DNA from: Crossiella equi
GTDB lineage: Bacteria > Actinomycetota > Actinomycetes > Mycobacteriales > Pseudonocardiaceae
NCBI RefSeq assembly: GCF_017876755.1
Contig: NZ_JAGIOO010000001.1
Location: 1,922,001 to 1,986,000, forward strand
Direction: 5' to 3'
DNA length: 64,000 bases
Shown here: piece after piece, positions 29,470 through 38,128 of the stretch
Numbering within the stretch: the stretch's first letter is position 1
How the letters are laid out: each line of letters starts with the position of its first letter
Translations under genes and position numbers: made by a program
The notes under the pieces: model-generated
The model's database searches: none
The model's input: only the letters and a program-made list of their open reading frames with translations
Told to the model about the DNA's origin: nothing

Positions 29470-29953
29470 ATCGGAGCCAGAGCGTGATGGCGGCGATGGT
29501 GAGTTCGGCCTGGTAGTAGGCGGCCCGCTTGGCATAGCGGGTGGCAAGGTCGCGGAACTGTTTGAGCCGGTTGAAGCAGCGTTCGACCACGTTGCGCTGC
29601 TTGTAGAGCTCGACGTCGAAGGCTGGTGGCCGCCCGCCGCGTGCACCCTTGGCCGCGCGCTGAGCGATCTGGTCGGTGCGTTCCGGGCTGACGAAAGTGA
29701 TCCCTCGCCGTCGCAACGCCTTCCTGGTCGAGGGGTGCGAGTAGGCCTTGTCCGCGATCACGGCATCCGGTCGTGATCGCGGACGGCCCGGCCCGTCGCG
29801 CCGGATGCGGATACCGTCGAGCAGGGGCAGGAGCTGTGGGTTGTCCCCGGCCTGCCCGGCGGTGAGCAGCACCCGCATCGGCAGACCACGCCCGTCCACC
29901 GCGAGGTGGATCTTGGTGCTCAGTCCTCCACGGGAGCGGCCGAGTCCTTCCCC
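29468..29953 (-). CDS. IS5-family transposase, ORF B (catalytic part)
   Basis: The -1 frame continuing after the slippery site encodes about 160 residues. It has LSTKIHLAVDGRGLPMR with the first DDE region, PDAVIADKAYSHPSTRKALR with the second Asp, and NVVERCFNRLKQFRDLATRY with the catalytic Glu. It has no good start of its own and should be made as a fusion with ORF A. No lesion is visible. Confidence 0.85.
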   Translation of the reverse strand, partial: GEGLGRSRGGLSTKIHLAVDGRGLPMRVLLTAGQAGDNPQLLPLLDGIRIRRDGPGRPRSRPDAVIADKAYSHPSTRKALRRRGITFVSPERTDQIAQRAAKGARGGRPPAFDVELYKQRNVVERCFNRLKQFRDLATRYAKRAAYYQAELTIAAITLWLR

Positions 29954-30345
29954 CTCGACCGCGAGGGCTTCGACTTCGGGGCCGCAGCCCCCTTTTTCCG
30001 GGCTCCGGCCGAGTGCTGATGGGCCCGCACCACGCTGGAGTCCACGCTGACCACCCACTCCAGAGCGCCGACGGAGTCGTCCTTGACGATCACCTCGTCC
30101 AGGATCCGCGCCCAGGTGCCGTCCTTGGTCCACAACCGCAGCCGTTCATGCGCGGTCTTCCACGGCCCATACCGCTCAGGCAGGTCACGCCAGGGCGCGC
30201 CGGTACGCAGCTTCCACAGGATCGCGTTGATCACCTGCCGGTGATCACGCCACCGCCGCCCACCACTGGCCACTGGAGGCAGCAACGGCTCGATCACCGC
30301 CCACGCCCGATCCGTCAACTCACCGCGACCCACCACGACACACAA
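29920..30345 (-). CDS. IS5-family transposase, ORF A (N-terminal part)
   Basis: A 141-residue frame with the DUF4096-type DNA-binding region (ELTDRAWAVIEPLLP, then VINAILWKLRTGAPWRDLP). The first DDE Asp is probably in VSVDSSVVRAHQHSAG. Start uncertain (TTG 30345 or a nearby GTG). The run GGGGGAA at 29954-29948 can slip -1, giving an ORF A-B protein of about 290 residues. Unshifted translation ends at a TGA at 29920. Confidence 0.85.
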   Translation of the reverse strand: MCVVVGRGELTDRAWAVIEPLLPPVASGGRRWRDHRQVINAILWKLRTGAPWRDLPERYGPWKTAHERLRLWTKDGTWARILDEVIVKDDSVGALEWVVSVDSSVVRAHQHSAGARKKGAAAPKSKPSRSRGKDSAAPVED

Positions 30346-30366
30346 ATACCAGACGCCCAGATCAAC

Positions 30367-30383
30367 GACTTACAGGACAGGCT
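30367..30383. repeat. IS terminal inverted repeat, right
   Basis: Complement of the left 17-bp end, abutting the right CTAG copy at 30384-30387. Confidence 0.9.
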
Positions 30384-30539
30384 CTAGGTACTCGGCGGGC
30401 ACACCGCGCATGGCGTTGCCGAGCAGGTCGGCGCGGGACCAGCGCCAGAACCCGAGCAGGTCGGCACCGGGTGGCGCGCCCTGCCCGGTGACCGGTTCCG
30501 CGCCGGTCTCGCGGCCGACCACGACGGGCCCGAGGTCGG

Positions 30540-31895
30540 TCACCCCTCACCCCGGACCATGCGGCGCAGCTTGGGCACCCGGTCGTGCAGCACGCGCTCG
30601 GCACCCCGGTCGACCGGCTCGTAGTAGTCACGCCCGACGAGCTCGTCCGGCGGGTACTGCTGGGTGAGCACGCCCTCGGCGACGTCGTGGGGGAACTTGT
30701 AGCCCTGGGCGTTGCCGAGCCGGGCCGCGCCCGCGTAGTGGCCGTCGCGCAGGTGCGGGGGCACCGGGCCGACCGCGCCGCGCCGCACGTCCTCCTGCGC
30801 GGCGCTGATGGCGGCGTTGACCGCGCCGGACTTGGGCGCGGTGGCCAGGTGGATGGTGGCCTGGGCCAGGGCGAGGCGGCCCTCGGGCATGCCGATGAGC
30901 TGGACGGCGTGGCTGGCGGCGACCGCGGCCTGCAGTGCGGTCGGGTCGGCCATCCCGATGTCCTCGCTGGCGTGCACGACCAGGCGCCGGGCGATGAACC
31001 GGGGGTCCTCGCCCGCCTCGATCATGCGGGCCAGGTAGTGCAGGGCGGCGTCGACGTCGGAGCCGCGGATGGACTTGATGAAGGCGCTGGTGACGTCGTA
31101 GTGCTGGTCGCCCTGCCGGTCGTAGCGGACGGCGGCCTTGTCGACGGTGGACTCCACGGTGGCCAGGTCGAGCACACCGGACCCGGTGGACAGGGCGGCG
31201 TCGGCGGCGGCCTCCAGCGCGGTCAGCGAGCGGCGGGCATCGCCCGCGGCCAGGCGCACCAGGTGGTCCTCGGCGTCCGGCGCGATCTCCAGCGCCCCGG
31301 CCAGGCCCCGTTCGGAGGCGGCGGTGCGGCGGATGACGGTGCGGATGTCGTCGTCGGTGAGCGACTTGAGCTGGAGCACCAGCGAGCGCGACAGCAGCGG
31401 GGAGACCACGGAGAAGAACGGGTTCTCGGTGGTGGCCGCGACCAGCAGCACCGTGCGGTCCTCGACCGCGCCGAGCAGGGCGTCCTGCTGGGTGCGGGAG
31501 AAGCGGTGCACCTCGTCGATGAACAGCACGGTGGACTCGGCGGTGCGGCCCAGGCGGCGCTTGGCCTCGGTGATCACCTCGCGCACCTCCTTGACCCCGG
31601 CGTTGAGGGCCGACAGCGCGACGAAGCGGCGTCCGGTGGCCTGCGAGACGAGGGTGGCGAGGGTGGTCTTGCCGGTGCCGGGCGGGCCGTAGAGCAGCAC
31701 CGACGCGGGGGCCGCGCCCTCGACCAGCCTGCGCAGCGGGGCGCCGGGGCCAAGCAGGTGCTGCTGGCCGACGACCTCGTCCAGGGACCGGGGCCGCATG
31801 CGCACCGCCAAAGGCGCGTTGGCCGCGAGCTGCTCCTCCGCCTTCTCCTGGACCTCGGCCGCGAACAGGCCGCTTTCGAACAAACCTTCGTCCAC
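30540..31895 (-). CDS. rarA: Replication-associated recombination protein A (MgsA/WRNIP1 family)
   Basis: A 451-residue AAA+ ATPase acting at stalled replication forks. [13 protein letters not shown] near residue 68 is Walker A and [17 protein letters not shown] near residue 123 is Walker [12 protein letters not shown] contains the arginine-finger region, and the C-terminal tetramerisation domain includes [10 protein letters not shown] and [12 protein letters not shown]. It starts at GTG 31895. Its stop overlaps the start of the broken hypothetical gene. Confidence 0.95.
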   Translation of the reverse strand: MDEGLFESGLFAAEVQEKAEEQLAANAPLAVRMRPRSLDEVVGQQHLLGPGAPLRRLVEGAAPASVLLYGPPGTGKTTLATLVSQATGRRFVALSALNAGVKEVREVITEAKRRLGRTAESTVLFIDEVHRFSRTQQDALLGAVEDRTVLLVAATTENPFFSVVSPLLSRSLVLQLKSLTDDDIRTVIRRTAASERGLAGALEIAPDAEDHLVRLAAGDARRSLTALEAAADAALSTGSGVLDLATVESTVDKAAVRYDRQGDQHYDVTSAFIKSIRGSDVDAALHYLARMIEAGEDPRFIARRLVVHASEDIGMADPTALQAAVAASHAVQLIGMPEGRLALAQATIHLATAPKSGAVNAAISAAQEDVRRGAVGPVPPHLRDGHYAGAARLGNAQGYKFPHDVAEGVLTQQYPPDELVGRDYYEPVDRGAERVLHDRVPKLRRMVRGEG

Positions 31896-31918
31896 GTGAG
31901 GGACGCTACCCGGGAAGG

Positions 31919-31949
31919 GTGACAGAACGCGTCAGCGGTGTGCGAGGAT
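31919..31949 (+). promoter_or_regulatory. Putative promoter of the uridine-kinase-like gene
   Basis: GTGACA (31919-31924, 5 of 6 to TTGACA) and GAGGAT (31944-31949) are 19 nt apart. The -10 ends 8 nt before GTG 31958, pointing to a nearly leaderless mRNA and arguing against the upstream GTG at 31919 as start. Confidence 0.4.
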
Positions 31950-31957
31950 CATTACCC

Positions 31958-32575
31958 GTGCGTTCACCTGCCGTTGCGCCCAAGGTCGTGTTGCTCGCGG
32001 GTCCCTCCGGATCCGGCAAGTCGCACCTCGCCGCCCGCCTGGGCTGGCCCGTGCTGAACCTGGACGACTTCTACCGCGACGGCGACGACCCGGCGATGCC
32101 CGTGGACGCCTCCGGCCGCGCCGACTGGGACCACCCCGACTCCTGGAACGCCGCCGCCGCGCTGGCCGCGATCGTGGAGCTGTCGAGCACCGGGCGGGTC
32201 GACGCGCCGGTGTACACGATCGCCCAGGACCGGTGCACCGGCAGCCACGAGGTCGTCGCGGACGGCCCGTTCTTCCTGGCCGAGGGCCTGTTCGCGGACC
32301 GCCTGGTCGAGGGCTGCCGCGCCGCCGGGGTGCTCGCCGACGGCATCGTGCTCGCGCCCAACCGGTTGGTCACCTTCGCGCGCCGCCTGGCCCGGGACGT
32401 GGCCGAGGCCCGCAAGCCGCTGCCGTACCTGCTGCGCCGGGGCCTGCGCCTGATGCGCGAGCAGCCGGGTGTGGTCGGCCGCTGCCGGGCGGCGGGGCTG
32501 CGTGCGGTGACGCCGGAGTGCGCGGGCCGGGAGCTGGCCGCGCTGGCTCCGCGACCGGCTGCCGCGGCGGCGTGA
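31958..32575 (+). CDS. Uridine kinase-like P-loop kinase
   Basis: A 205-residue P-loop kinase. Walker A is LLAGPSGSGKSHLA at about residues 9-22. LDDFYRDGDDP near residue 32 matches the acceptor-binding DDFY motif of uridine kinases, and DWDHPDSW is also typical. An arginine-rich lid (RRLARDVAEARK) lies near residue 148. Phosphorylation of a nucleoside or related small molecule is likely, but true uridine specificity is unproven. The start is uncertain: GTG 31919 would add 13 residues. Confidence 0.8.
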   Translation: MRSPAVAPKVVLLAGPSGSGKSHLAARLGWPVLNLDDFYRDGDDPAMPVDASGRADWDHPDSWNAAAALAAIVELSSTGRVDAPVYTIAQDRCTGSHEVVADGPFFLAEGLFADRLVEGCRAAGVLADGIVLAPNRLVTFARRLARDVAEARKPLPYLLRRGLRLMREQPGVVGRCRAAGLRAVTPECAGRELAALAPRPAAAAA

Positions 32576-32629
32576 CGGAACCTCGCCATCAGCCTTGCGG
32601 GTGACACCCGTCTCACTGAACGTCAGGGC

Positions 32630-33391
32630 ATGCGCCATGCCCTGCGGACAGTGTTGCCGCTGCTCACCATCGTGCTCACCACTGCTCTGACGCCCTTGCC
32701 CGCACCGGCCGCCGAGGCCCAGCGGGTGGCGGTGCCCTCCTACTTCCGGCCCGGCCCGGACTGGCAACGGCTGGAGGCGGCCGCGCCGACCACCGGGCTG
32801 GCCGTGGTCAACCCGCACAACGGTCCCGGTGCGAGCCCGGACCCGGCGTACGCGGCCCAGGTGGCCAGTGCGCACGCCAAGGGCCTGATCGTGCTGGGCT
32901 ACGTCTCTACGCGGTGGGGCGCGCGGCCGGAGGCGGAGATCCGGGCCGACGTGGACCGGCACATGGCCTGGTACGGGGTGGGCGGCATCTTCCTCGACGA
33001 GACCACCACCGACTGCGCGCACCAGCCCTTCTACGAACGGCTGTACCGCTACATCCGTGGCAAGGCCACGGTGACGGTGGTGCTCAACCCGGGCGCCTCG
33101 GTCGAGGAGTGCTACCTCTCCGCCGGGGACGTGCTGGTCACCTTCGAGGCCGACTACCGCGCCTACACCGGGTACCAGGCCGCGGCGTGGACGAGCCGCT
33201 ACCCGGCGCACCGGTTCTGGCACCTGGTGCACGGCACCCCGCGCGAGGCCCTGGCCGACGCGGTGGCGCGGGCCAAGGGGCACCGCGCGGGCTGGTTCTA
33301 CGCCACCCCGGACCCCCTGGACCCGAACCCGTGGGCCCGCCTGCCCGAGGCCGGGTACTGGGCTGCCGAGCTGGCCCTGGTACGTGGTTAG
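32630..33391 (+). CDS. Secreted spherulin-4 family protein
   Basis: A 253-residue exported protein. A Sec signal spans residues 1-28 (hydrophobic core LPLLTIVLTTAL, cleavage near PAAEA). The mature part is a TIM-barrel-like spherulation-specific family 4 domain: VPSYFRPGPDWQRL, VVNPHNGPGASPDPAY, LIVLGYVSTRWGAR, GGIFLDETTTD and VVLNPG. The family is related to putative extracellular glycosidases, and the Asp-Glu pair in FLDE is the probable active site. Substrate is unknown. Confidence 0.85.
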   Translation: MRHALRTVLPLLTIVLTTALTPLPAPAAEAQRVAVPSYFRPGPDWQRLEAAAPTTGLAVVNPHNGPGASPDPAYAAQVASAHAKGLIVLGYVSTRWGARPEAEIRADVDRHMAWYGVGGIFLDETTTDCAHQPFYERLYRYIRGKATVTVVLNPGASVEECYLSAGDVLVTFEADYRAYTGYQAAAWTSRYPAHRFWHLVHGTPREALADAVARAKGHRAGWFYATPDPLDPNPWARLPEAGYWAAELALVRG

Positions 33392-33491
33392 GGCCTTGCC
33401 CACCAGGGCATTTCGGCCACCAGGTGGCGGGGACATGAACACCTGATCGGGCGTATTCTCCCGCGGCCCCAACCGGGCCAGAGTGCAGAAC

Positions 33492-35111
33492 ATGAATCAT
33501 CCTCTGGACCGGCGTGCCCTGCTGCGCGCCACCGGAGCCGCGGCGCTGGGTGCCGCCGCCGCGACCGCGCTGCCCACCACGAGCTCCGCCGCCCCCGCCC
33601 AGACCCCGGTCTTCGCCCACGGGGTCGCCTCCGGTGACCCGCTGCCCGACGGGGTCCTGCTGTGGACCCGCGTGACCCCCACCCCCGAGTCGGCACCCGG
33701 TTCCGGTGTCGGCCCGGAGGTGGCGGTGCGCTGGGAGGTGGCCACCGACGCCGCCTTCGGCACGGTCGTCGCCGCGGGCACCACCGTCACCGGCCCCGGC
33801 CGCGACCACACGGTCAAGGTCGACGTCGGCGGCCTGTCCCCCGCCGCCGACTACCACTACCGGTTCACCGCGGGCGGGGTCCTCTCCCCGCCGGGCCGGA
33901 CCCGCACCGCGCCCGCGGCCACCGCCGCCGTGGCACGCCTGCGGTTCGGCGTGGTGTCCTGCTCGAACTGGCAGGCCGGGCACTTCGCCGCCTACCGCTA
34001 CCTCGCCGAGCGCGGCGACCTGGACGCCGTGCTGCACCTGGGCGACTACCTCTACGAGTACGGTCCGGGCGAGGGCTCGGTGCGCCCGCACGCCCCGGCC
34101 AGGGAGGTCCTGACGCTGGCCGACTACCGGCAGCGGCACGCCCAGTACAAGACCGACCCGCACCTGCGCCGCCTGCACGCGGCCTGCCCCTGGATCAGCA
34201 CCTGGGACGACCATGAGGTCGCCAACGACACCTGGTCCGGCGGCGCGGGCAACCACACCCCGGGCACGGAGGGCGACTGGGCGGTGCGCAAGGCCGCCGC
34301 GCACCAGGCGTACTTCGAGTGGATGCCGGTGCGCAACGCCGGGGACCGCCTGTACCGCAGGCTGCGTTTCGGCACGCTCGCCGAGCTGTCCATGCTGGAC
34401 CTGCGCTCGCACCGCTCCCAGCAGGTCAAGGCGCTGTCCGGGGACGTGGACCGCCCGGACCGGACCATCGCGGGCGCCGAACAGCTCGGCTGGCTCATCG
34501 ACGGCCTGACCACCTCGAGCGCGCGGTGGAAGCTCGTGGGCAACTCGGTGATGGTCACCCCGACCCTGATCCCGCCGCTGTCCTCGGAGCTGCTCGGCCC
34601 GCTGCTCAAGCTGCTGGGCCTGCCCACTGAGGGCGGCTCGGTGTTCACCGACCAGTGGGACGGCTACACCGCGGACCGCCGCAAGGTGCTGAAGGCGTTG
34701 GCGGACAGGAAGGTCACCGACACGGTGTTCCTCACCGGCGACGTGCACTCCAGCTGGGCCGCCGACGTCCCGGCCGACGCGGGCCTCTACCCGCTGAGCC
34801 CGTCGCTGGCCACCGAGCTGGTGTGCACCTCGGTCACCTCTGACAACATCGACGACTTCCTCAAGGTGCCGCCGCGCACCGCGACCGTGGTGGTGGAGAA
34901 GGCCCTCACCACGCTCAACCGGCACATCAAGTGGGTCGAGTACGACTCGCACGGCGCCTCGGTGCTCGAGGTGACCCCGGCGGCGGTGCAGATGGACTGG
35001 TACTACGTGGCGGACAAGAAGAACCCGGACTCCGCGGTGCGGCACGCGCGGTCCTTCCGGGTGCGCACCGGCACGCAGCGCGTGCAGCCGGTGACCGACC
35101 CGATCGCCTGA
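33492..35111 (+). CDS. phoD: Tat-exported PhoD-like alkaline phosphatase
   Basis: A 539-residue secreted phosphodiesterase/phosphomonoesterase. The twin-arginine leader is [19 protein letters not shown]. An N-terminal Fn3-like PhoD domain ([20 protein letters not shown]) precedes the metallophosphatase domain with [28 protein letters not shown] and LTGDVHSSW, which bind Fe and Ca. ATG 33492 is preferred to a GTG at 33483 that would add three residues. Typically induced by phosphate starvation, but I did not find a convincing PHO box. Confidence 0.92.
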   Translation: MNHPLDRRALLRATGAAALGAAAATALPTTSSAAPAQTPVFAHGVASGDPLPDGVLLWTRVTPTPESAPGSGVGPEVAVRWEVATDAAFGTVVAAGTTVTGPGRDHTVKVDVGGLSPAADYHYRFTAGGVLSPPGRTRTAPAATAAVARLRFGVVSCSNWQAGHFAAYRYLAERGDLDAVLHLGDYLYEYGPGEGSVRPHAPAREVLTLADYRQRHAQYKTDPHLRRLHAACPWISTWDDHEVANDTWSGGAGNHTPGTEGDWAVRKAAAHQAYFEWMPVRNAGDRLYRRLRFGTLAELSMLDLRSHRSQQVKALSGDVDRPDRTIAGAEQLGWLIDGLTTSSARWKLVGNSVMVTPTLIPPLSSELLGPLLKLLGLPTEGGSVFTDQWDGYTADRRKVLKALADRKVTDTVFLTGDVHSSWAADVPADAGLYPLSPSLATELVCTSVTSDNIDDFLKVPPRTATVVVEKALTTLNRHIKWVEYDSHGASVLEVTPAAVQMDWYYVADKKNPDSAVRHARSFRVRTGTQRVQPVTDPIA

Positions 35112-35115
35112 GGAC

Positions 35116-35148
35116 GCGGGGGCGCCGGTCCCTGATCCGGTGCCCCGC
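35116..35148. terminator. Terminator after phoD
   Basis: A 12-bp stem with one bulge and one G-T pair (35116-35128 with 35137-35148), 4 nt past the phoD stop and just before the end of the convergent subtilase remnant. Confidence 0.6.
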
Positions 35149-35155
35149 GCCTCCC

Positions 35156-35690
35156 TCAGCCCACGCGGCAGGCGCGGGTGAGGGTCTCGGTGGCCGAACC
35201 GCCGTCGGCGTCCCGCGCGGTGGTGCGCAACGACACGAACCCGTTGTCCGGGTTGGTCACCCGCACGTCCCAAGTGCCGCCGCCGGTGGGCAGGACCAGG
35301 GCCGGGTGCCAGGTCAGGCCGTCGTCGGCCGAGTACTCCAGGGTGGGCGCGACGGCCCGGCCGCCGGTGCGCCGGGTGGCTGTGCCGCCGAAGGCGAAGG
35401 CGCCCTTCGGCGCGCGGCTGGCCAGGTCCAGGGGCAGGTCGTAGCGGATGTCCAGCAGCGGCAGGTCGGCCTCCCGCTCGGTCCGTCCACTGTGGAAGTT
35501 CCAACGGGCGCTGGCCCACGTGTCCAGATCCACGCCCGGCATGGCGCGGGTGCCCGGACAACGCGGTACACCCCTTGTCGTGGTCGCCGCTGAACACCCC
35601 GATGCCACCCGATTGGCTGAACAACGGCAGCGCCACCTTGATCCTGTCCCCATCCCGGACCACCGCTCCCTGCTCAGTGGAAGAGCTTGA
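35156..35690 (-). pseudogene. C-terminal remnant of a secreted subtilisin-like protease
   Basis: Two frames on the minus strand together resemble the last part of large actinobacterial S8 proteases. From about 35680 one frame reads DGDRIKVALPLFSQSGGIGVF and then FSGDHDKG. Past about 35560 the similarity continues in another frame (ARWNFHSGRTERE, LDIRYDLPLDLASRAPKGAF, LEYSADDGLTWHPA) to TGA 35156. The catalytic domain is missing and a frameshift separates the parts. The 5' end now abuts the SMR exporter gene, so a deletion probably joined them. Family assignment is from memory of conserved C-terminal motifs. Confidence 0.55.
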
Positions 35691-35988
35691 GCCCGACGAC
35701 CCCGGCGAGGATGAGCACGAGGCAGACCAGGCGGGCGACGGAGGCGGGTTCACCGAGGGCGAGCATGCCGTAGAGGGCGGTACCAACGGCGCCGATGCCG
35801 ACCCACACGGCGTAACCGGTGCCGACGGGCAGGGTGCGCAGGGCGTAGGCGAGCCCGGCCATGCTGATCACGAGCGCGACCGCGAAGACCACGCTGGGCA
35901 CCAGGCGGGTGAACCCCTTGGTGGCACCGAGAGCCACCGCCCACACCGACTCGAACAGTCCGGACACCACGAGCACAATCCACGCCAT
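35674..35988 (-). CDS. SMR-family exporter, guanidinium exporter (Gdx/SugE) type
   Basis: A 104-residue four-helix small multidrug resistance protein. [20 protein letters not shown] holds the membrane-embedded glutamate E13 that couples proton and substrate. [17 protein letters not shown] forms helix 3 and the protein ends GLKLFH. The sequence looks like the SugE/Gdx branch. A guanidine-III riboswitch immediately upstream strongly supports guanidinium export. GGAGGAG precedes the ATG. Confidence 0.92.
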   Translation of the reverse strand: MAWIVLVVSGLFESVWAVALGATKGFTRLVPSVVFAVALVISMAGLAYALRTLPVGTGYAVWVGIGAVGTALYGMLALGEPASVARLVCLVLILAGVVGLKLFH

Positions 35989-36021
35989 GACAACTCCTCC
36001 GCAGCAATGTCGGCCATCACT

Positions 36022-36061
36022 GCGTCGTCTTGTCCTGACCGGGTACGACGCGCTCGTCCGG
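36022..36061 (-). ncRNA. Guanidine-III (ykkC-III) riboswitch aptamer
   Basis: Read on the minus strand, CCGGACGAG, GCGTCGTACCCGG and TCAGGACAAGA followed by CGACGC reproduce the compact ykkC-III pseudoknot consensus. CCGG pairs with CCGG, and GCGTCG pairs with CGACGC. It lies 34 nt before the SMR exporter ATG. A -10-like TACCGT is at 36109-36104. Guanidinium binding would expose the exporter's ribosome site or allow read-through. Confidence 0.85.
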
Positions 36062-36133
36062 GGCCCGCGGGCGATCGTTGCGCCCTGAGCGGAACCACTT
36101 CCGACGGTAGCACGCGGGGCCAGACTGGCGACC

Positions 36134-36868
36134 ATGCTCGAACACGTAGCGGTGCTCTCCGACATCCACGGTGTCCTCCCGGCCCTGGAGGCGGTCCTGG
36201 CCGAACCCGACGTGACCGGTGCGGACGCGATCGTCCTGACCGGCGACCTGGCAGCGGGCCCGCTGCCCGGCCCCACCCTGGACGCCCTGGTGGCTTTGGG
36301 CGAGCGGGCGGTGTGGGTGCGGGGCAACGCCGACCGCGAGCTGCTCGCCCCGTCCGCGGCGGCCCCGCCGGAGTCCCGCTGGGCGGCGACCCAGCTGACC
36401 GAGGACCACCGCGCCCGGCTGGCGACACTCCCCCACCCGGTCACCTTGCCACTCAAGGGTTTCGGCCCGGTGCTGTTCTGCCACGGCACCCCGCGCGACG
36501 ATGAGGAGGTGATCCTGGTGGACAGCCCGCTGGACCGCTACGCCGAGGTTTTGTCTACTGTGGACGATGACGTGCGCACGGTGGTGTGCGGCCACACGCA
36601 CATGCCGTTCGCGCGCCTGGCCGACGGCCGTCTGGTCGTGAACCCGGGCAGTGTGGGCATGCCCTACGGGCGCGCGGGCGCGCACTGGGCCCTCCTGTCC
36701 GACGGCGCGGTCCAGTTGCGCCGCACGGACTTCGACCTGGACGTGGCCTGTGCCCGCATCGCCCGGGAGTCCGCCTACCCGGGCGCCGCGGCGTGGGCCG
36801 AGGAGTACCTCCGGGCGCGCAACACCGATCGGGATGCTCTGGTGGCGTTCAGCCCGAGGACACGCTGA
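36134..36868 (+). CDS. Metallophosphoesterase, YfcE/MJ0936-like
   Basis: A 244-residue calcineurin-fold phosphodiesterase. All metal motifs are present in order: LSDIHG (residues 8-13), [22 protein letters not shown] and [16 protein letters not shown] follows, as in this bacterial subgroup. Cytosolic, with a short C-terminal helical tail. Substrate is unknown. Divergent from the riboswitch-controlled exporter, whose promoter region it borders. Confidence 0.9.
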   Translation: MLEHVAVLSDIHGVLPALEAVLAEPDVTGADAIVLTGDLAAGPLPGPTLDALVALGERAVWVRGNADRELLAPSAAAPPESRWAATQLTEDHRARLATLPHPVTLPLKGFGPVLFCHGTPRDDEEVILVDSPLDRYAEVLSTVDDDVRTVVCGHTHMPFARLADGRLVVNPGSVGMPYGRAGAHWALLSDGAVQLRRTDFDLDVACARIARESAYPGAAAWAEEYLRARNTDRDALVAFSPRTR

Positions 36869-36969
36869 CGGCTTGGCGGCCGGCTCCAGGGCAGCGCCGC
36901 GGACGGCCGCCACGCCAGCCAGGCCGGGCTGACGTGGCGGCCGGGCCGGCCAAGGCGAGTGGCGGGCCT

Positions 36970-37019
36970 CCAGGCTCTCCACCCGCCCGGACGCTTGCCC
37001 GGGTGGGTGGAGAGCCTGG
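36970..37019. terminator. Long bidirectional terminator
   Basis: A 21-bp stem with one G-T pair (36970-36990 with 36999-37019) and an 8-nt loop between the convergent phosphoesterase and aminotransferase genes, the longest hairpin in the window. Confidence 0.85.
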
Positions 37020-37021
37020 GC

Positions 37022-38119
37022 TCAGCCCAGCAGGGACTTGAGGGCGGCCAGCACCAGGGCGGGCTTCTGCGGGGTGGCGTTGGGGCCCATGAGGCCGATG
37101 CGCCAGACCGTCGCGGCGAACTCGCCGACCCCGGCGCCGATCTCGATGCCGAAGTCGCGCAGCAGGCGGGAGCGCACCGCGGCCGAGTCGACGCCGTCCG
37201 GCACCCAGACCGTGGTGAGCTGGGGCAGGCGGTGGCCGTCGGCGGCGAACAACTTCAGACCCAGGTCGGCGAGGCCGTCCTGGAGCTGGCGGCCCGCCGC
37301 TTCGTGCCGGGCGTGCACCGCCGGGAGGCCTTCCTCGGTGATGCGGGTCAGGGCCGCGTGCAGCGAGGCGATCATGGCCGTGGGCGCGGTGTGGTGGTAG
37401 GTGCGGCCACCGCCCGCGCCGCCGCTGACGTAGTCGCCGATCAGGCCCAGGTCCAGGTACCAGGTCGGGGGGCGCTCGTTGCGGCGGGCCCAGGCCCGGT
37501 CGGAGAAGGTGAACGGGGCCAGTCCCGGTGCCACGCCCAGGCACTTCTGGGTGCCCGAGTAGGCGATGTCCACGCCCCACTCGTCGATCTCCACCGGGAT
37601 GCCCGCCAGGGAGGTCACACAGTCGGCGAGGACCAAGGCCTGCTCGTCGCGGGCGTGCACGGCCTGGGCCAGGGCGCCGATGTCGCTGACCACGCCCGTG
37701 CTGGTCTCCGCGTGCACCGCGGCGACCAGGTCCGGCTTCGGGTGGGCGTCCAGCACGCGGCGCACGTCGACCGGCGTGCCCCACTCGTGGTCCACGCGCA
37801 CGACCTCGGCGCCGTAGCGGGAGGCAACCTCGCACATGCGCACGCCGAAGAGGCCGTTCACACCGACCACGACGACCGTGCCGGGCCGGACGGTGTTGGC
37901 GAAGGCCGCCTCCATGCCGATGGACCCGGTGCCGGACAGCGGCAGGGTGCGGCGGTTGCGGGTGCCCCACACCGTGCGCAGGTGCTCGCAGGTCTCGTCG
38001 AGGACGCGCAGGAACTCGGGGTCCAGGTGTCCGAGCAGCGGGGCCGCGAGGCCGAGCGTGGCCTCCGGGTAGGGGTTGCACGGACCAGGGCCCAGGAGCA
38101 CACGATCAACCAACGCCAT
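37022..38119 (-). CDS. Class V PLP aminotransferase (alanine-glyoxylate / serine-pyruvate type)
   Basis: A 365-residue fold-type I aminotransferase. LLGPGPCNPYPE opens the protein, SGTGSIGMEAA is the phosphate-binding segment, LADCVTSLAGIP carries the Asp that pairs with the pyridine, and SGTQKCLG holds the PLP-binding lysine (about K195). Close to enzymes transaminating alanine, serine or phosphonates with glyoxylate. Not EgtE-like in context, because it lies 19 kb from the ergothioneine genes. Substrate is uncertain. Confidence 0.88.
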   Translation of the reverse strand: MALVDRVLLGPGPCNPYPEATLGLAAPLLGHLDPEFLRVLDETCEHLRTVWGTRNRRTLPLSGTGSIGMEAAFANTVRPGTVVVVGVNGLFGVRMCEVASRYGAEVVRVDHEWGTPVDVRRVLDAHPKPDLVAAVHAETSTGVVSDIGALAQAVHARDEQALVLADCVTSLAGIPVEIDEWGVDIAYSGTQKCLGVAPGLAPFTFSDRAWARRNERPPTWYLDLGLIGDYVSGGAGGGRTYHHTAPTAMIASLHAALTRITEEGLPAVHARHEAAGRQLQDGLADLGLKLFAADGHRLPQLTTVWVPDGVDSAAVRSRLLRDFGIEIGAGVGEFAATVWRIGLMGPNATPQKPALVLAALKSLLG

Positions 38120-38128
38120 GGCCGCACG

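Larger units (their letters stand above)
29453..30383 (-). mobile_element. IS5-family insertion sequence
   Basis: About 931 bp with 17-bp perfect terminal inverted repeats (AGCCTGTCCTGTAAGTC at 29453-29469 and its complement at 30367-30383), flanked by a 4-bp CTAG duplication (29449-29452 and 30384-30387). It contains a two-frame transposase on the minus strand. Size, CTAG target and frameshifted ORFs fit the IS427-like part of the IS5 family. Intact ends and ORFs suggest a recent insertion. Confidence 0.92.
29015..30543 (-). pseudogene. Conserved hypothetical nuclease-like gene interrupted by an IS and an amber codon
   Basis: The gene begins at GTG 30543 (GTGA overlap with the rarA stop), runs to EYL at 30384, is broken by the IS, and resumes in the same frame from 29452 (VGLALDCADGTRVEW) to TAA 29015. 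Removing the IS and one CTAG copy restores a continuous frame of about 190 residues, except for TAG at 29339-29341. The residue there is normally Gln (AAYL-x-SWYQERLS). FWRWSRADLLGNAMRG and VRVEVKTAAYL give an E-x-K pattern reminiscent of PD-(D/E)xK nucleases. That similarity is my inference. Two independent lesions mean it is not functional. Confidence 0.85.

Noticed and set aside
35674-35988. Calling the SMR gene a drug-resistance (qac-type) exporter
   Set aside because: The guanidine-III riboswitch and SugE/Gdx-like sequence point to guanidinium export. No evidence supports antiseptic resistance.
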